From an uncultured Bacteroidales bacterium (GTDB lineage: Bacteria > Bacteroidota > Bacteroidia > Bacteroidales > UBA932): a stretch of DNA of 36,040 bases. The translations under genes and the position numbers were made by a program. Within the stretch, counting starts at the first letter, position 1; each line of letters starts with the position of its first letter. Shown here one piece after another: positions 9,150 through 16,437 of the stretch. The stretch covers positions 1 through 36,040 of the forward strand of contig CALVDF010000021.1 of NCBI GenBank assembly GCA_944326245.1. Direction: 5' to 3'. The notes below the pieces were generated by a model that worked only from the letters and a program-made list of their open reading frames with translations, made no database searches and had not been told where the DNA came from.

Positions 9150-10100
9150 TTAATTTTCTATAAGCCCGCGGCCTGTCTTGACCACTTCTCCGGTATCGAC
9201 CATCTTGCGCAGGATCCTGTCCAGCAGACCGTTTACAAACACTTTACTGTTACCGGTACTGTAATACTTGGATATCTCCACGTATTCGTTTATGGTAACC
9301 TTAAGGGGAATGTTGGGGAAACGCACAGCTTCGGCTATGCCCTGGACTATCAGTATAAGGTCCGTCGTAACCACACGGTCCGGATCCCAGTTCGTCGTAT
9401 TGGCCACCACAATATCCATATACTTGCGGTATCCGGTCATGGCCGCCTTGAGCAATTCCACGGCGAACTCCCTGTCATCGTCTTTCAGGAACACTCCCGG
9501 TACAGGCATTGATCCCTTGGACCTCAGAATTTCAAGGTTGCGGACTATAGCGGCAAGTACAAATCCCAAATCATCGGTCCAGAACACGGACATGTCCTCC
9601 AGAGTAGCCGCAAGATCCTCGTTGTCCTCAAAAAGTTCCAGATCAGAGAATATACGGATGAACAGATCGCAGTCCTCTTCCATGGATGACGTCCCTGATT
9701 CCATATATTCCTTGAAATAATCTCTGGTACCAAGAGTCTGCAGAGTTCTTTTTATAAATGTGGCCAAATCCTCGTTCCATGTCAGGCCATGGTCCTCACA
9801 ATACTTTATGAAACGCGGATCCCCGGCCAGATATGCCGAAACCTTATTGGATGCAAACTTGCGGTTGGGATTACGCTCTTCCAAGGTCGGATTGAACTTC
9901 TTGAGCCCGGTATCTATCTTCGCCTGAGCGGCTCCGGCCAATGCCACGGCAGCATTGAGAATGAAGTAGTACAGGTGCAGGGTCTTCTCGCACGAATAGT
10001 TCAGGGTTTTCTCAGCTTCTGTCAGAGAATCAGAGCCTGAGGCCACCGCACTGTAAAGAACTTTGAATACTTTTATCCTAATCAAACGTCGGTTCAGCAT
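9150..10100 (-). CDS. nusB: Transcription antitermination factor NusB (long Bacteroidetes form)
   Basis: NusB binds boxA RNA with S10 to promote antitermination of rRNA operons. The opening M-L-N-R-R-L-I-R-I-K-V-F-K-V-L-Y-S is the standard NusB start. The C-terminal half holds T-T-D-L-I-L-I-V-Q-G and I-N-E-Y-V-E-I-S-K-Y-Y-S, the conserved helices that contact partners. At 316 residues it is about twice the E. coli protein; long NusB proteins with an inserted middle region are usual in Bacteroidetes. It is the first gene of the left minus-strand series, with a good -7 box 23 bases upstream. Confidence 0.93.
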   Translation of the reverse strand: MLNRRLIRIKVFKVLYSAVASGSDSLTEAEKTLNYSCEKTLHLYYFILNAAVALAGAAQAKIDTGLKKFNPTLEERNPNRKFASNKVSAYLAGDPRFIKYCEDHGLTWNEDLATFIKRTLQTLGTRDYFKEYMESGTSSMEEDCDLFIRIFSDLELFEDNEDLAATLEDMSVFWTDDLGFVLAAIVRNLEILRSKGSMPVPGVFLKDDDREFAVELLKAAMTGYRKYMDIVVANTTNWDPDRVVTTDLILIVQGIAEAVRFPNIPLKVTINEYVEISKYYSTGNSKVFVNGLLDRILRKMVDTGEVVKTGRGLIEN

Positions 10101-10122
10101 ACAATATTTTTAAAACATTTCG

Positions 10123-10130
10123 CAAATATA
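10123..10130 (-). promoter_or_regulatory. -7 box for nusB
   Basis: On the minus strand it reads TATATTTG, exact to TAnnTTTG, 22 bases upstream of the nusB ATG. It lies back-to-back with the plus-strand box at 10153-10160, forming a compact divergent promoter region. Confidence 0.65.
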
Positions 10131-10152
10131 CTTTTTAGATGAGAAAAAACTC

Positions 10153-10160
10153 TATATTTG
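10153..10160 (+). promoter_or_regulatory. -7 box for the PUR/DUF3276 gene
   Basis: TATATTTG is an exact TAnnTTTG match, 27 bases upstream of the ATG at 10188. A run of T at 10132-10136 sits roughly where a degenerate -33 element would lie. Confidence 0.65.
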
Positions 10161-10187
10161 TATCAAATTTTATAAAATTTAATAAAG

Positions 10188-10571
10188 ATGTACTCAGAAG
10201 ACATTGATAATGCAGCAGCTATGGACCGTAACGGCGATGATGTATATTCAAAGCCGGTGCGCGCGGGAAAAAGGACATACTTTTTCGATGTGAAGGCAAC
10301 CAAGGGCAACGACTACTATCTCACCATCACCGAGAGCAAGAGGAGGATAGAGAAAGACGGCCGCTTCGCCTATGACAAGCATAAGATATTTCTTTACAAG
10401 GAAGACTTCGAAAAGTTCTCCCAGGGACTCGAGGAAGTCATCGCTTTCATCAAGGAGAAATGTCCTATTCCTGTAGTAGAAAGGACAATGGACGAAGAGA
10501 ACCACCCTTCGTCGTCCAAGGACAACGACAGCGACCCGCACTTCTCAAACGTCAATTTCGAAGAACTCTAA
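10188..10571 (+). CDS. PUR-family (DUF3276) nucleic-acid-binding protein
   Basis: A small (127 residues), highly charged cytoplasmic protein. The core V-R-A-G-K-R-T-Y-F-F-D-V-K followed by D-Y-Y-L-T-I-T-E-S-K and K-I-F-L-Y-K-E-D-F resembles the single PUR-alpha repeat of bacterial DUF3276 proteins, which bind single-stranded DNA or RNA. The C-terminus is acidic and Ser/Asp/His-rich, probably flexible. It is monocistronic: own promoter at 10153-10160 and a strong hairpin terminator 25 bases after the stop. The biological role in Bacteroidetes is not established. Confidence 0.88.
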   Translation: MYSEDIDNAAAMDRNGDDVYSKPVRAGKRTYFFDVKATKGNDYYLTITESKRRIEKDGRFAYDKHKIFLYKEDFEKFSQGLEEVIAFIKEKCPIPVVERTMDEENHPSSSKDNDSDPHFSNVNFEEL

Positions 10572-10596
10572 ACAGCAGACGTAAACGAACAATATC

Positions 10597-10630
10597 AGAA
10601 AGGTGTATCGGAAACCGGTACACCTTTTCT
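10597..10630. terminator. Bidirectional hairpin terminator
   Basis: The arm agaaaggtgtatcgg (10597-10611) pairs with ccggtacaccttttct (10615-10630) around an AAA loop. It lies between the convergent PUR gene and the SDR gene, so it can end transcripts from both sides. Confidence 0.8.
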
Positions 10631-10640
10631 GTTTCATCTG

Positions 10641-11390
10641 TCAGAACATATCGGTATATGGCCTGAAGAAACGGCCTCCCCAGTTCCATACCGGACGCGG
10701 GATGAGTTTCATGAGCATCCCGAGAAGAGCCCATCGCCTGTTTATGACTACGGATTTTCTCTTACGCGCGATAGCCTTCACGATCTGCCCTGCCGCCCTG
10801 TCCCTACGGATTGTCATCGGGAAATGTCTGCCGTGGATGAAGTCAGTATCCACAAACCCTGGCTTAATGGCAGTAAAGCCGATGTCTGCTTTCCTTATCA
10901 CAGCTAGCTGACGAAGAGTCTCCAGATAGAAGGCCTCGAACTTCTTGGTGGCCGAATAGGCCGGGCATACCCCCAGAGGGAGTATGGATGCCACAGAGGA
11001 AATCACAGCCAGATGTCCCTTAAGTCCATTGACAGCCCAATAATTGAAAAGCCACACGGCACAACGCACGAATCCTTTGGCATTGACATCCACCTGTCCC
11101 AGTTCCAGCGACGGTTCCAGAGACGTATTGGTGTGACCGTATCCGGAAGAATACAGACAGATGTCGACCCCGCCCATATCTTCCACCAGCTCCGCAAGCG
11201 AATCGGAAGCCGTATCAGCCGATACATCGAAGGGCTTGACAAAGACCTCACAATCCTGATGGCAGCCGGCAATCTCCTCAAGCAGATTGGCCCTCCGGCC
11301 AGTAATTCCGACCCGGTGTCCGCGGCTCATGTATATTTCCGCTACCGCACGTCCTATCCCTGACGTCGCACCTATTACAATAATGTTCAT
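10641..11390 (-). CDS. Short-chain dehydrogenase/reductase (SDR)
   Basis: A classical SDR of 249 residues. The cofactor motif G-A-T-S-G-I-G is at residues 7-13. Arg after the second strand (G-R-R) suggests NADP(H). A catalytic Ser is near 131-132 (I-S-S-V-A-S), with Tyr145 and Lys149 in A-Y-S-A-T-K-K. The usual N-A-G motif is replaced by S-S-G-Y-G. A basic hydrophobic C-terminus (W-N-W-G-G-R-F-F-R-P) is reminiscent of membrane-associated members. The substrate is unknown. It lies 12 bases downstream of the rRNA methyltransferase and is the last gene before the bidirectional terminator. Confidence 0.9.
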   Translation of the reverse strand: MNIIVIGATSGIGRAVAEIYMSRGHRVGITGRRANLLEEIAGCHQDCEVFVKPFDVSADTASDSLAELVEDMGGVDICLYSSGYGHTNTSLEPSLELGQVDVNAKGFVRCAVWLFNYWAVNGLKGHLAVISSVASILPLGVCPAYSATKKFEAFYLETLRQLAVIRKADIGFTAIKPGFVDTDFIHGRHFPMTIRRDRAAGQIVKAIARKRKSVVINRRWALLGMLMKLIPRPVWNWGGRFFRPYTDMF

Positions 11391-11402
11391 ATCAGTATTT
11401 TT

Positions 11403-12782
11403 TCAATCTTTTTCTGACGGCATTTCCGTACGTACCCTGAGTGACGGCGGCAGCAGGCTGTTGCATCTCTGCCCTATATTCTTCACCAGACCGAACGGAA
11501 TTCCTCCATAGGTCAGTACCACATAACCGGTCGGAGCACCCTGCAGGAGGATTGCCTTACGCTGCATGTAATCCATGGCCGTTTCCATGGAGACCTCTAC
11601 TTCCGGCAGGCTGCCCCTTCTGTATACTTCACTCTGTATCAAGGAGTATTGAGGCAACACCACAGGCCTGCCCCCCGATTTTGATCCGCCCTTCCCATCC
11701 ATGACATCCGCCACGGCTGTCCCTGACATCATTATCTTAAGACTCTGAATTTCCTCAACTGCAAGCATACTTTCAGCTACACCCGCCGGAAAAGCTTTGA
11801 GCTGTCCGCCCCGTCTGTATACTTCAAAGCCGTCCCGGACCCACGGAAGTTTATCTTTCCATATCTGATACTGTCCCTGCCTGGCAGACCTGGATTTTTT
11901 TACACGGAGACTGCCTTCCGGATTTCCATCCCTCCTCATCGCCGAGAAGAAAAAACCCTCGCCCGCTTTCGGGTCTCCCGGATAGAAGTGCCTGCAGTCC
12001 AACACCTTGAATCCGAAATTTGCAGACAGCCATGCGACATTGTCCTCATCCTCACAATGATTGAACGTGCAGGTCGAGTATACCAGCAGACCGGATGGAC
12101 GCAGACACGGGAGAATATCAGCAAGAATCCTTCTCTGACGCGCAGCGCAAAGCCGGACATTGTCCTCTGACCATTGGGCCACTGCCTCAGGGTCTTTTCT
12201 GAACATGCCTTCCCCCGAACACGGGGCATCCACCACGATGACATCAAAAAAACCTTCCAGACACCGGAAACCGGCCGGATCATTGCTTGTAACCATTACG
12301 TTGGCTGCTCCCCACTTGGATATATTGCCGCACAGGACAGATGCCCTGGTCCGTGAAATCTCGTTGCTCACCAGCAATGCATCGGGGATGTCCTTGAGCA
12401 TGGACAGCAGGTGGGTACTCTTGCCTCCAGGCGCTGCACACAGGTCCAGGACGGCAAACGATCCGGCGGCAGACTCCGCCCTCATTTCCTGCATAAGCGG
12501 GAAAATGCTCTCCAGATACATGGAGGACGCTTCCTGCACATAGTAAGCCCCTGCATGAAAAAGCGGATCATGCACAAATGAAGGCCGCTCGGGCAACAGA
12601 CGCCCCCACCGGGAAAAGGTACCGGTGCCTGATGAAAACTGTGCAGGGAATTCCTTTATTTTAAAAGGATTGATACGTATTGCCACTGATGCCGGCGTAG
12701 ATGATATAATGGAAATCACCTCTCCCGCCCTTTCCGGGCCGAGAGAGAGTTCCAACTGCTTTTTGAATGCATCGGGAAGCAT
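11403..12782 (-). CDS. RsmB/RsmF-family 16S rRNA m5C methyltransferase
   Basis: A SAM-dependent RNA cytosine-C5 methyltransferase of the NOL1/NOP2/Sun family (459 residues). SAM motif I is C-A-A-P-G-G-K (115-121). The D-A-P-C-S-G-E-G-M-F block carries Cys188, and the catalytic nucleophile is Cys238 in Y-S-T-C-T-F. The C-terminal third is the PUA-like part seen in RsmF/YebU proteins, which supports RsmF rather than RsmB; there is no NusB-like N-terminal domain. The gene starts 13 bases after the SRPBCC gene. Confidence 0.92.
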   Translation of the reverse strand: MLPDAFKKQLELSLGPERAGEVISIISSTPASVAIRINPFKIKEFPAQFSSGTGTFSRWGRLLPERPSFVHDPLFHAGAYYVQEASSMYLESIFPLMQEMRAESAAGSFAVLDLCAAPGGKSTHLLSMLKDIPDALLVSNEISRTRASVLCGNISKWGAANVMVTSNDPAGFRCLEGFFDVIVVDAPCSGEGMFRKDPEAVAQWSEDNVRLCAARQRRILADILPCLRPSGLLVYSTCTFNHCEDEDNVAWLSANFGFKVLDCRHFYPGDPKAGEGFFFSAMRRDGNPEGSLRVKKSRSARQGQYQIWKDKLPWVRDGFEVYRRGGQLKAFPAGVAESMLAVEEIQSLKIMMSGTAVADVMDGKGGSKSGGRPVVLPQYSLIQSEVYRRGSLPEVEVSMETAMDYMQRKAILLQGAPTGYVVLTYGGIPFGLVKNIGQRCNSLLPPSLRVRTEMPSEKD

Positions 12783-12795
12783 CAGCGGAAGATTG

Positions 12796-13266
12796 TCAGC
12801 TGAAATCGGCAGGGTTCTTCATTCCTGAAAAATCCGCAGGATTGCCGGAGGCATAGCTGTTGACAGCCTTCTCCACCTGGTCCGTAATGCTGTCCACCAT
12901 CTCCTGCAGCTTGTTGCCCAGCATCATCTTCATCATGAAGTTCAGTTCTGTGGCGAGTTCGATATGGAACAGAGTGGAATCAAGTCCGACAGGCTCCATG
13001 TGGAATGTAACCGAGAAAGACAGAATGGATTTCCCGTCGTCCTTCAACTCCACCAGTGAAAAAGGTTCACGCCTGGCCACGACAAACCCGAGGTTGATGC
13101 CCTTGTATTCTATATGGACACTGTCCTTGTCCGCAGTTATCTTGCCCCCGTATTCTTCCGGCACGTTCTGCACCAGAGCGCTCAGATCGGCAAAAAGCCC
13201 GAACAGAACCATCGGAGGACGCTTAAGCAGCACCTCACGGCCTGTTACCCTGGTAATCTCACTCAT
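12796..13266 (-). CDS. SRPBCC-superfamily protein
   Basis: A 156-residue protein with the START/SRPBCC pattern: alternating strands, a long C-terminal amphipathic helix (about residues 115-140), and conserved V-A-R-R-E-P-F-S-L-V-E-L-K. Such folds bind hydrophobic ligands or act as chaperones; nothing here tells which. It overlaps pyrE by 8 bases, a tight coupling often seen in Bacteroidetes. The C-terminus repeats the pentapeptide N-P-A-D-F-S twice, separated by G-M-K. The first copy ends where the domain should stop, so the tail looks like a small late duplication. Confidence 0.82.
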   Translation of the reverse strand: MSEITRVTGREVLLKRPPMVLFGLFADLSALVQNVPEEYGGKITADKDSVHIEYKGINLGFVVARREPFSLVELKDDGKSILSFSVTFHMEPVGLDSTLFHIELATELNFMMKMMLGNKLQEMVDSITDQVEKAVNSYASGNPADFSGMKNPADFS

Positions 13267-13900
13267 GGTCCTTGCTCCACTTGTCAGGATCGTAACGCCA
13301 CTCCTTGAGCATCTTCACGTCGCCTTCCTTGATATAGCCCGTATCCAGAGCCACATCCACGAGGGTGTCGTAGTTGGAGAGAGTATGAAGCTCAACGTCG
13401 GCATTTTCGAATGCACGGCGGGAACGGTCGAAGTTGTAGGAGAAGATAGCCACCATCCCTGCTATATGCACGCCACACTTGAGAAGTGCATCCACGGCTG
13501 CCAGGCTGCTCTGTCCGGTAGATATCAGATCCTCGATGACAACTACCCTTTCGCCTCCGCGCAACACGCCTTCCACCTGGTTGCCCATACCGTGGTCCTT
13601 GGCCTTGGAACGGATGTAGACAAACGGCTTGCCCATCATCTCCGCCACGATTGCCCCGTATGCTATGGCACCTGTGGCCACACCGGCCACTACATCGACA
13701 TCCTTGAAGTCCGCATTGATGGTATCGATCATAGCTTCGCATATAGTCTTGCGGAACTCAGGATAGGACAATGCCTTACGGTTATCACAATAAATCGGTG
13801 AATGAAGTCCCGATGCCCAGAGGAACGGTTTTTCAGGACTCAGCTTGACGGCTTCTATATCCAGAAGCCCCTTTGCAATTTTATATTCCATCTTTTCCAT
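13259..13900 (-). CDS. pyrE: Orotate phosphoribosyltransferase
   Basis: PyrE converts orotate and PRPP to OMP in pyrimidine synthesis. The PRPP-binding motif V-V-V-I-E-D-L-I-S-T-G is at residues 119-129. The flexible catalytic loop R-S-K-A-K-D-H-G precedes it (about 97-104), and Y-C-D-N-R-K near residue 37 is conserved. I chose the ATG at 13900 (213 residues). The frame stays open to a TTG at 13927, but that extension is not family-like. The stop overlaps the SRPBCC start. Confidence 0.95.
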   Translation of the reverse strand: MEKMEYKIAKGLLDIEAVKLSPEKPFLWASGLHSPIYCDNRKALSYPEFRKTICEAMIDTINADFKDVDVVAGVATGAIAYGAIVAEMMGKPFVYIRSKAKDHGMGNQVEGVLRGGERVVVIEDLISTGQSSLAAVDALLKCGVHIAGMVAIFSYNFDRSRRAFENADVELHTLSNYDTLVDVALDTGYIKEGDVKMLKEWRYDPDKWSKDHE

Positions 13901-13951
13901 ATTTTCACGTCTGAAAATCCGCACCAAAGTTAGTAAAAATTCCGTTACCGG

Positions 13952-14554
13952 CTACAGGGAACAGAAGAATGTAACAAGAAACGGCACTGAAAAGTCCACG
14001 ACAAAACCATGGTACATCGAAAGCACCGTATACTTTTCACCGCTCGCCTGGACAACGGCAGGAAGCGTCACATCCATGGTGGTAGCACCGCCGGACGAGA
14101 TTGCCGCCAGAGTACCGAACCATCTCACCAGAAGAGGAGCGGCTACCAGGGTGATGAACTCCCTGACGATATTGGATACAAGTGCGACCGTGCCCAGCTC
14201 CGCTCCCTTATATTCTGTAATCAGTACACTGGAAAGGGAATAATATGCAAAACCGGAACCCACAGCCATCGTCTCTGCCACTGTGCGGTGCGGCAACACC
14301 AGGCCAAGCAGGGCAGTCGCTGCAACAGTACCAAGAATCGTCATTACAGGGAGAAGGGCGAGACGGGGATTGAGCCTCCTGAATTCTTTCAGAATGCCCG
14401 GATTGTTGCCCACACTGAATCCTACACTGAAGATCAGAGCGTACAGCGCATACATGGTTATTCCTGACCCGGTGAGACTTTCCGGCAGCAGGCCGAAGAA
14501 GCCCAGCAGAATTCCTGCAATGAAAAATCCTATTATGACCAGACTGTCCTTCAT
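13952..14554 (-). CDS. lysO: LysO-family lysine exporter, C-terminal half gene
   Basis: A 200-residue polytopic membrane protein corresponding to the larger C-terminal part of E. coli LysO (YbjE, DUF340), which exports L-lysine. Visible motifs are F-S-V-G-F-S-V-G-N-N, G-S-G-F-A-Y-Y-S-L-S-S, and S-S-G-G-A-T-T-M-D, the transport-core signatures. Its ATG overlaps the stop of the N-terminal half gene by 4 bases (ATGA), so the two parts are probably made together and assemble. Single-gene LysO is about 300 residues, which matches 108 + 200. Confidence 0.85.
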   Translation of the reverse strand: MKDSLVIIGFFIAGILLGFFGLLPESLTGSGITMYALYALIFSVGFSVGNNPGILKEFRRLNPRLALLPVMTILGTVAATALLGLVLPHRTVAETMAVGSGFAYYSLSSVLITEYKGAELGTVALVSNIVREFITLVAAPLLVRWFGTLAAISSGGATTMDVTLPAVVQASGEKYTVLSMYHGFVVDFSVPFLVTFFCSL

Positions 14555-14877
14555 CGTACCGTACCCTCCTTTTCCGATTCTTCATTATCACCGCCACCTG
14601 TCCTGCCTGAAGGTTTCCTGCTTTCTGTCCAGCGCCACAGCGCCAGGGCCATCAAACAGCTGCCAAGAATAGCCGCAACGGAAACGGCGACAGCTTCCAG
14701 GCCCAGTGACGGCAGACTCCTGATCAGTTCCCGGTTGCTTCCTACCTCAATGCCCAGGAAGAGCAGAAGTACCCAGACAAGTGCTGTAGTCACCTTGCCG
14801 ACCCATCTTATCCTGATCCTGCGCAGGAGAAAACCGCACAGAAAGCCGGCCACAAGAAACCCGAAAATTATCAGCAT
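14551..14877 (-). CDS. LysO-family lysine exporter, N-terminal half gene
   Basis: A 108-residue protein with three predicted membrane segments and the motif L-L-L-F-L-G-I-E-V-G-S-N, matching the N-terminal DUF340 region of LysO. The last 25 residues are hydrophilic and Gly/Glu-rich, a linker that in the one-gene form would join the halves. It begins 2 bases after the NAD(P)HX repair gene and overlaps the C-terminal half gene by 4 bases. This is the two-gene layout common in Bacteroidetes, not a recent frameshift: each part has its own ATG in a coupled junction. Confidence 0.82.
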   Translation of the reverse strand: MLIIFGFLVAGFLCGFLLRRIRIRWVGKVTTALVWVLLLFLGIEVGSNRELIRSLPSLGLEAVAVSVAAILGSCLMALALWRWTESRKPSGRTGGGDNEESEKEGTVR

Positions 14878-14879
14878 AC

Positions 14880-16424
14880 CTACCTTGTTTTTTCTATCGA
14901 CATGAACGCATCCGGTAAGAAATCAGCTATGTCCTTACTGCACATTGCATTGAGACCGAATCTTTCCGCAGCCGCATCCCCCGCCCGACCGTGCAGCCAA
15001 ACCCCGAGACGTGCGGCATCATATGAAGCATACCCTGAAGCCAGAAGACCGGTCAGCAAGCCGGCCAGAACATCACCGCTGCCGCCCTTTGCCATTCCGG
15101 GATTGCCGGTGGAATTGAAGGCTATATGCCCGTCAGGAGACACTACGGCAGTGTGCGCACCTTTGACCAGAACACAACTGTCAAGTCTGCCTGCCAGTTC
15201 CGAAACCTTCCGGAATCTGTCGTAAGGCCCCTTCCATTCCCCTATAAGACGCCTAAGCTCTCCCGGATGGGGCGTAAGTACAGAGCCTGGCGGGACAAGG
15301 GACATCATCTCAGGACGGGCGGCAATTATATTCAGCGCATCGGCGTCCAGAACCATAGGCCGCCTGAAGGATTCCAGAAGGCATCCCAGCGCCCTGACAG
15401 TCTCAGCACGCATCCCCAGGCCGCAACCGCAGCCTACAGAAGAAAACTTACCGACATCCGGCAGCAAGGCTGAGAAATATCCCTCCGGATCACTGTCCAC
15501 CATGGCGGAAGGACAATTGCAATGCAGTGCCAACCGCTCACTCCCGGGGAGATGGACTGTTACAAGCCCGCAACCGGAGCGCAATGCACCTGATGCGGCA
15601 AGCACGGCAGCCCCGGGCATCCCTTGAGAACCGCATACCAGCAGGGCGTGGCCATAATCTCCCTTATGGACGAACTTGGCCCTGGGGAAGAGAATGCTAC
15701 GTATATCCTGCTCCTCCTCATAACTGTAAGGTGACCCGGCGGAAACAATGTAATCCGGATCCAGGTCCAAAGGCACTGTGACAATCCTCCCTCCGCAATT
15801 ACCTGTCTCCGGCAACAGTAGAGAAAGTTTAGGGAAACCCACGCATAAGGTTACATCCGCACGGACAACACATTCTGTCAGTGCCGGCCATGACGGGACT
15901 TCCTCAGGAGGTTCCGTAGGAAGTCCCGACGGGATGTCCACCGATATCACATAGGCTCCGCTGGCATTGAGACTGCGGATCATACCGGCCAACGGTTCAC
16001 GCACCGATCCACGGACGCCTGTACCCAGAACGGCATCCACTACGGTCTGCCTCCTGCACGCTATCGCCCCGTCCCGTTCCATCACGTCCCGCGCATGCAG
16101 TACCGCAACTTCAGCAGGAAGCCGCCGCAGGTTTGCAGCAGCCTCCTCCGTAAGCGATGTCTCTGATGATGTCAGGACCACTTCGCAGCGGTACCCTCCG
16201 CCTGACAGGATCCTGGCCACGGCCAGACCGTCCCCGCCGTTGTTTCCCTTGCCGATCAGGAATCTAAGCGGCATGCCCGCCGTAGCCTCGGGCCGGACAA
16301 TACGGGCTATCGCCGCCGCAAGACCGCGGGATGCCTCTTCCATCAATTGCAGACCGTCAATACCCCGCTTGAGGGCTGTAATCCTGTCCGCCTCCCGGAT
16401 ACCGTTGCCAGTAAGAATTTTCAT
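14880..16424 (-). CDS. nnr: Bifunctional NAD(P)HX epimerase/dehydratase
   Basis: This enzyme repairs hydrated NADH/NADPH. The N-terminal YjeF epimerase domain (about residues 1-210) holds G-K-G-N-N-G-G-D-G at 58-66. The C-terminal ADP-dependent dehydratase (ribokinase fold, about 230-514) holds H-K-G-D-Y-G-H-A, L-D-A-D-A-L-N, L-T-P-H-P-G-E, K-G-A-H-T and the nucleotide motif G-M-A-K-G-G-S-G-D-V-L-A-G. 514 residues is normal for the fused form. It starts 13 bases after the large oxidoreductase stops, in the same operon. Confidence 0.95.
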   Translation of the reverse strand: MKILTGNGIREADRITALKRGIDGLQLMEEASRGLAAAIARIVRPEATAGMPLRFLIGKGNNGGDGLAVARILSGGGYRCEVVLTSSETSLTEEAAANLRRLPAEVAVLHARDVMERDGAIACRRQTVVDAVLGTGVRGSVREPLAGMIRSLNASGAYVISVDIPSGLPTEPPEEVPSWPALTECVVRADVTLCVGFPKLSLLLPETGNCGGRIVTVPLDLDPDYIVSAGSPYSYEEEQDIRSILFPRAKFVHKGDYGHALLVCGSQGMPGAAVLAASGALRSGCGLVTVHLPGSERLALHCNCPSAMVDSDPEGYFSALLPDVGKFSSVGCGCGLGMRAETVRALGCLLESFRRPMVLDADALNIIAARPEMMSLVPPGSVLTPHPGELRRLIGEWKGPYDRFRKVSELAGRLDSCVLVKGAHTAVVSPDGHIAFNSTGNPGMAKGGSGDVLAGLLTGLLASGYASYDAARLGVWLHGRAGDAAAERFGLNAMCSKDIADFLPDAFMSIEKTR

Positions 16425-16437
16425 GCCCCGTTCATTT

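Noticed and set aside
12860..13801. 313-residue plus-strand frame
   Set aside because: Antisense to the SRPBCC and pyrE genes, both of which are solidly identified.
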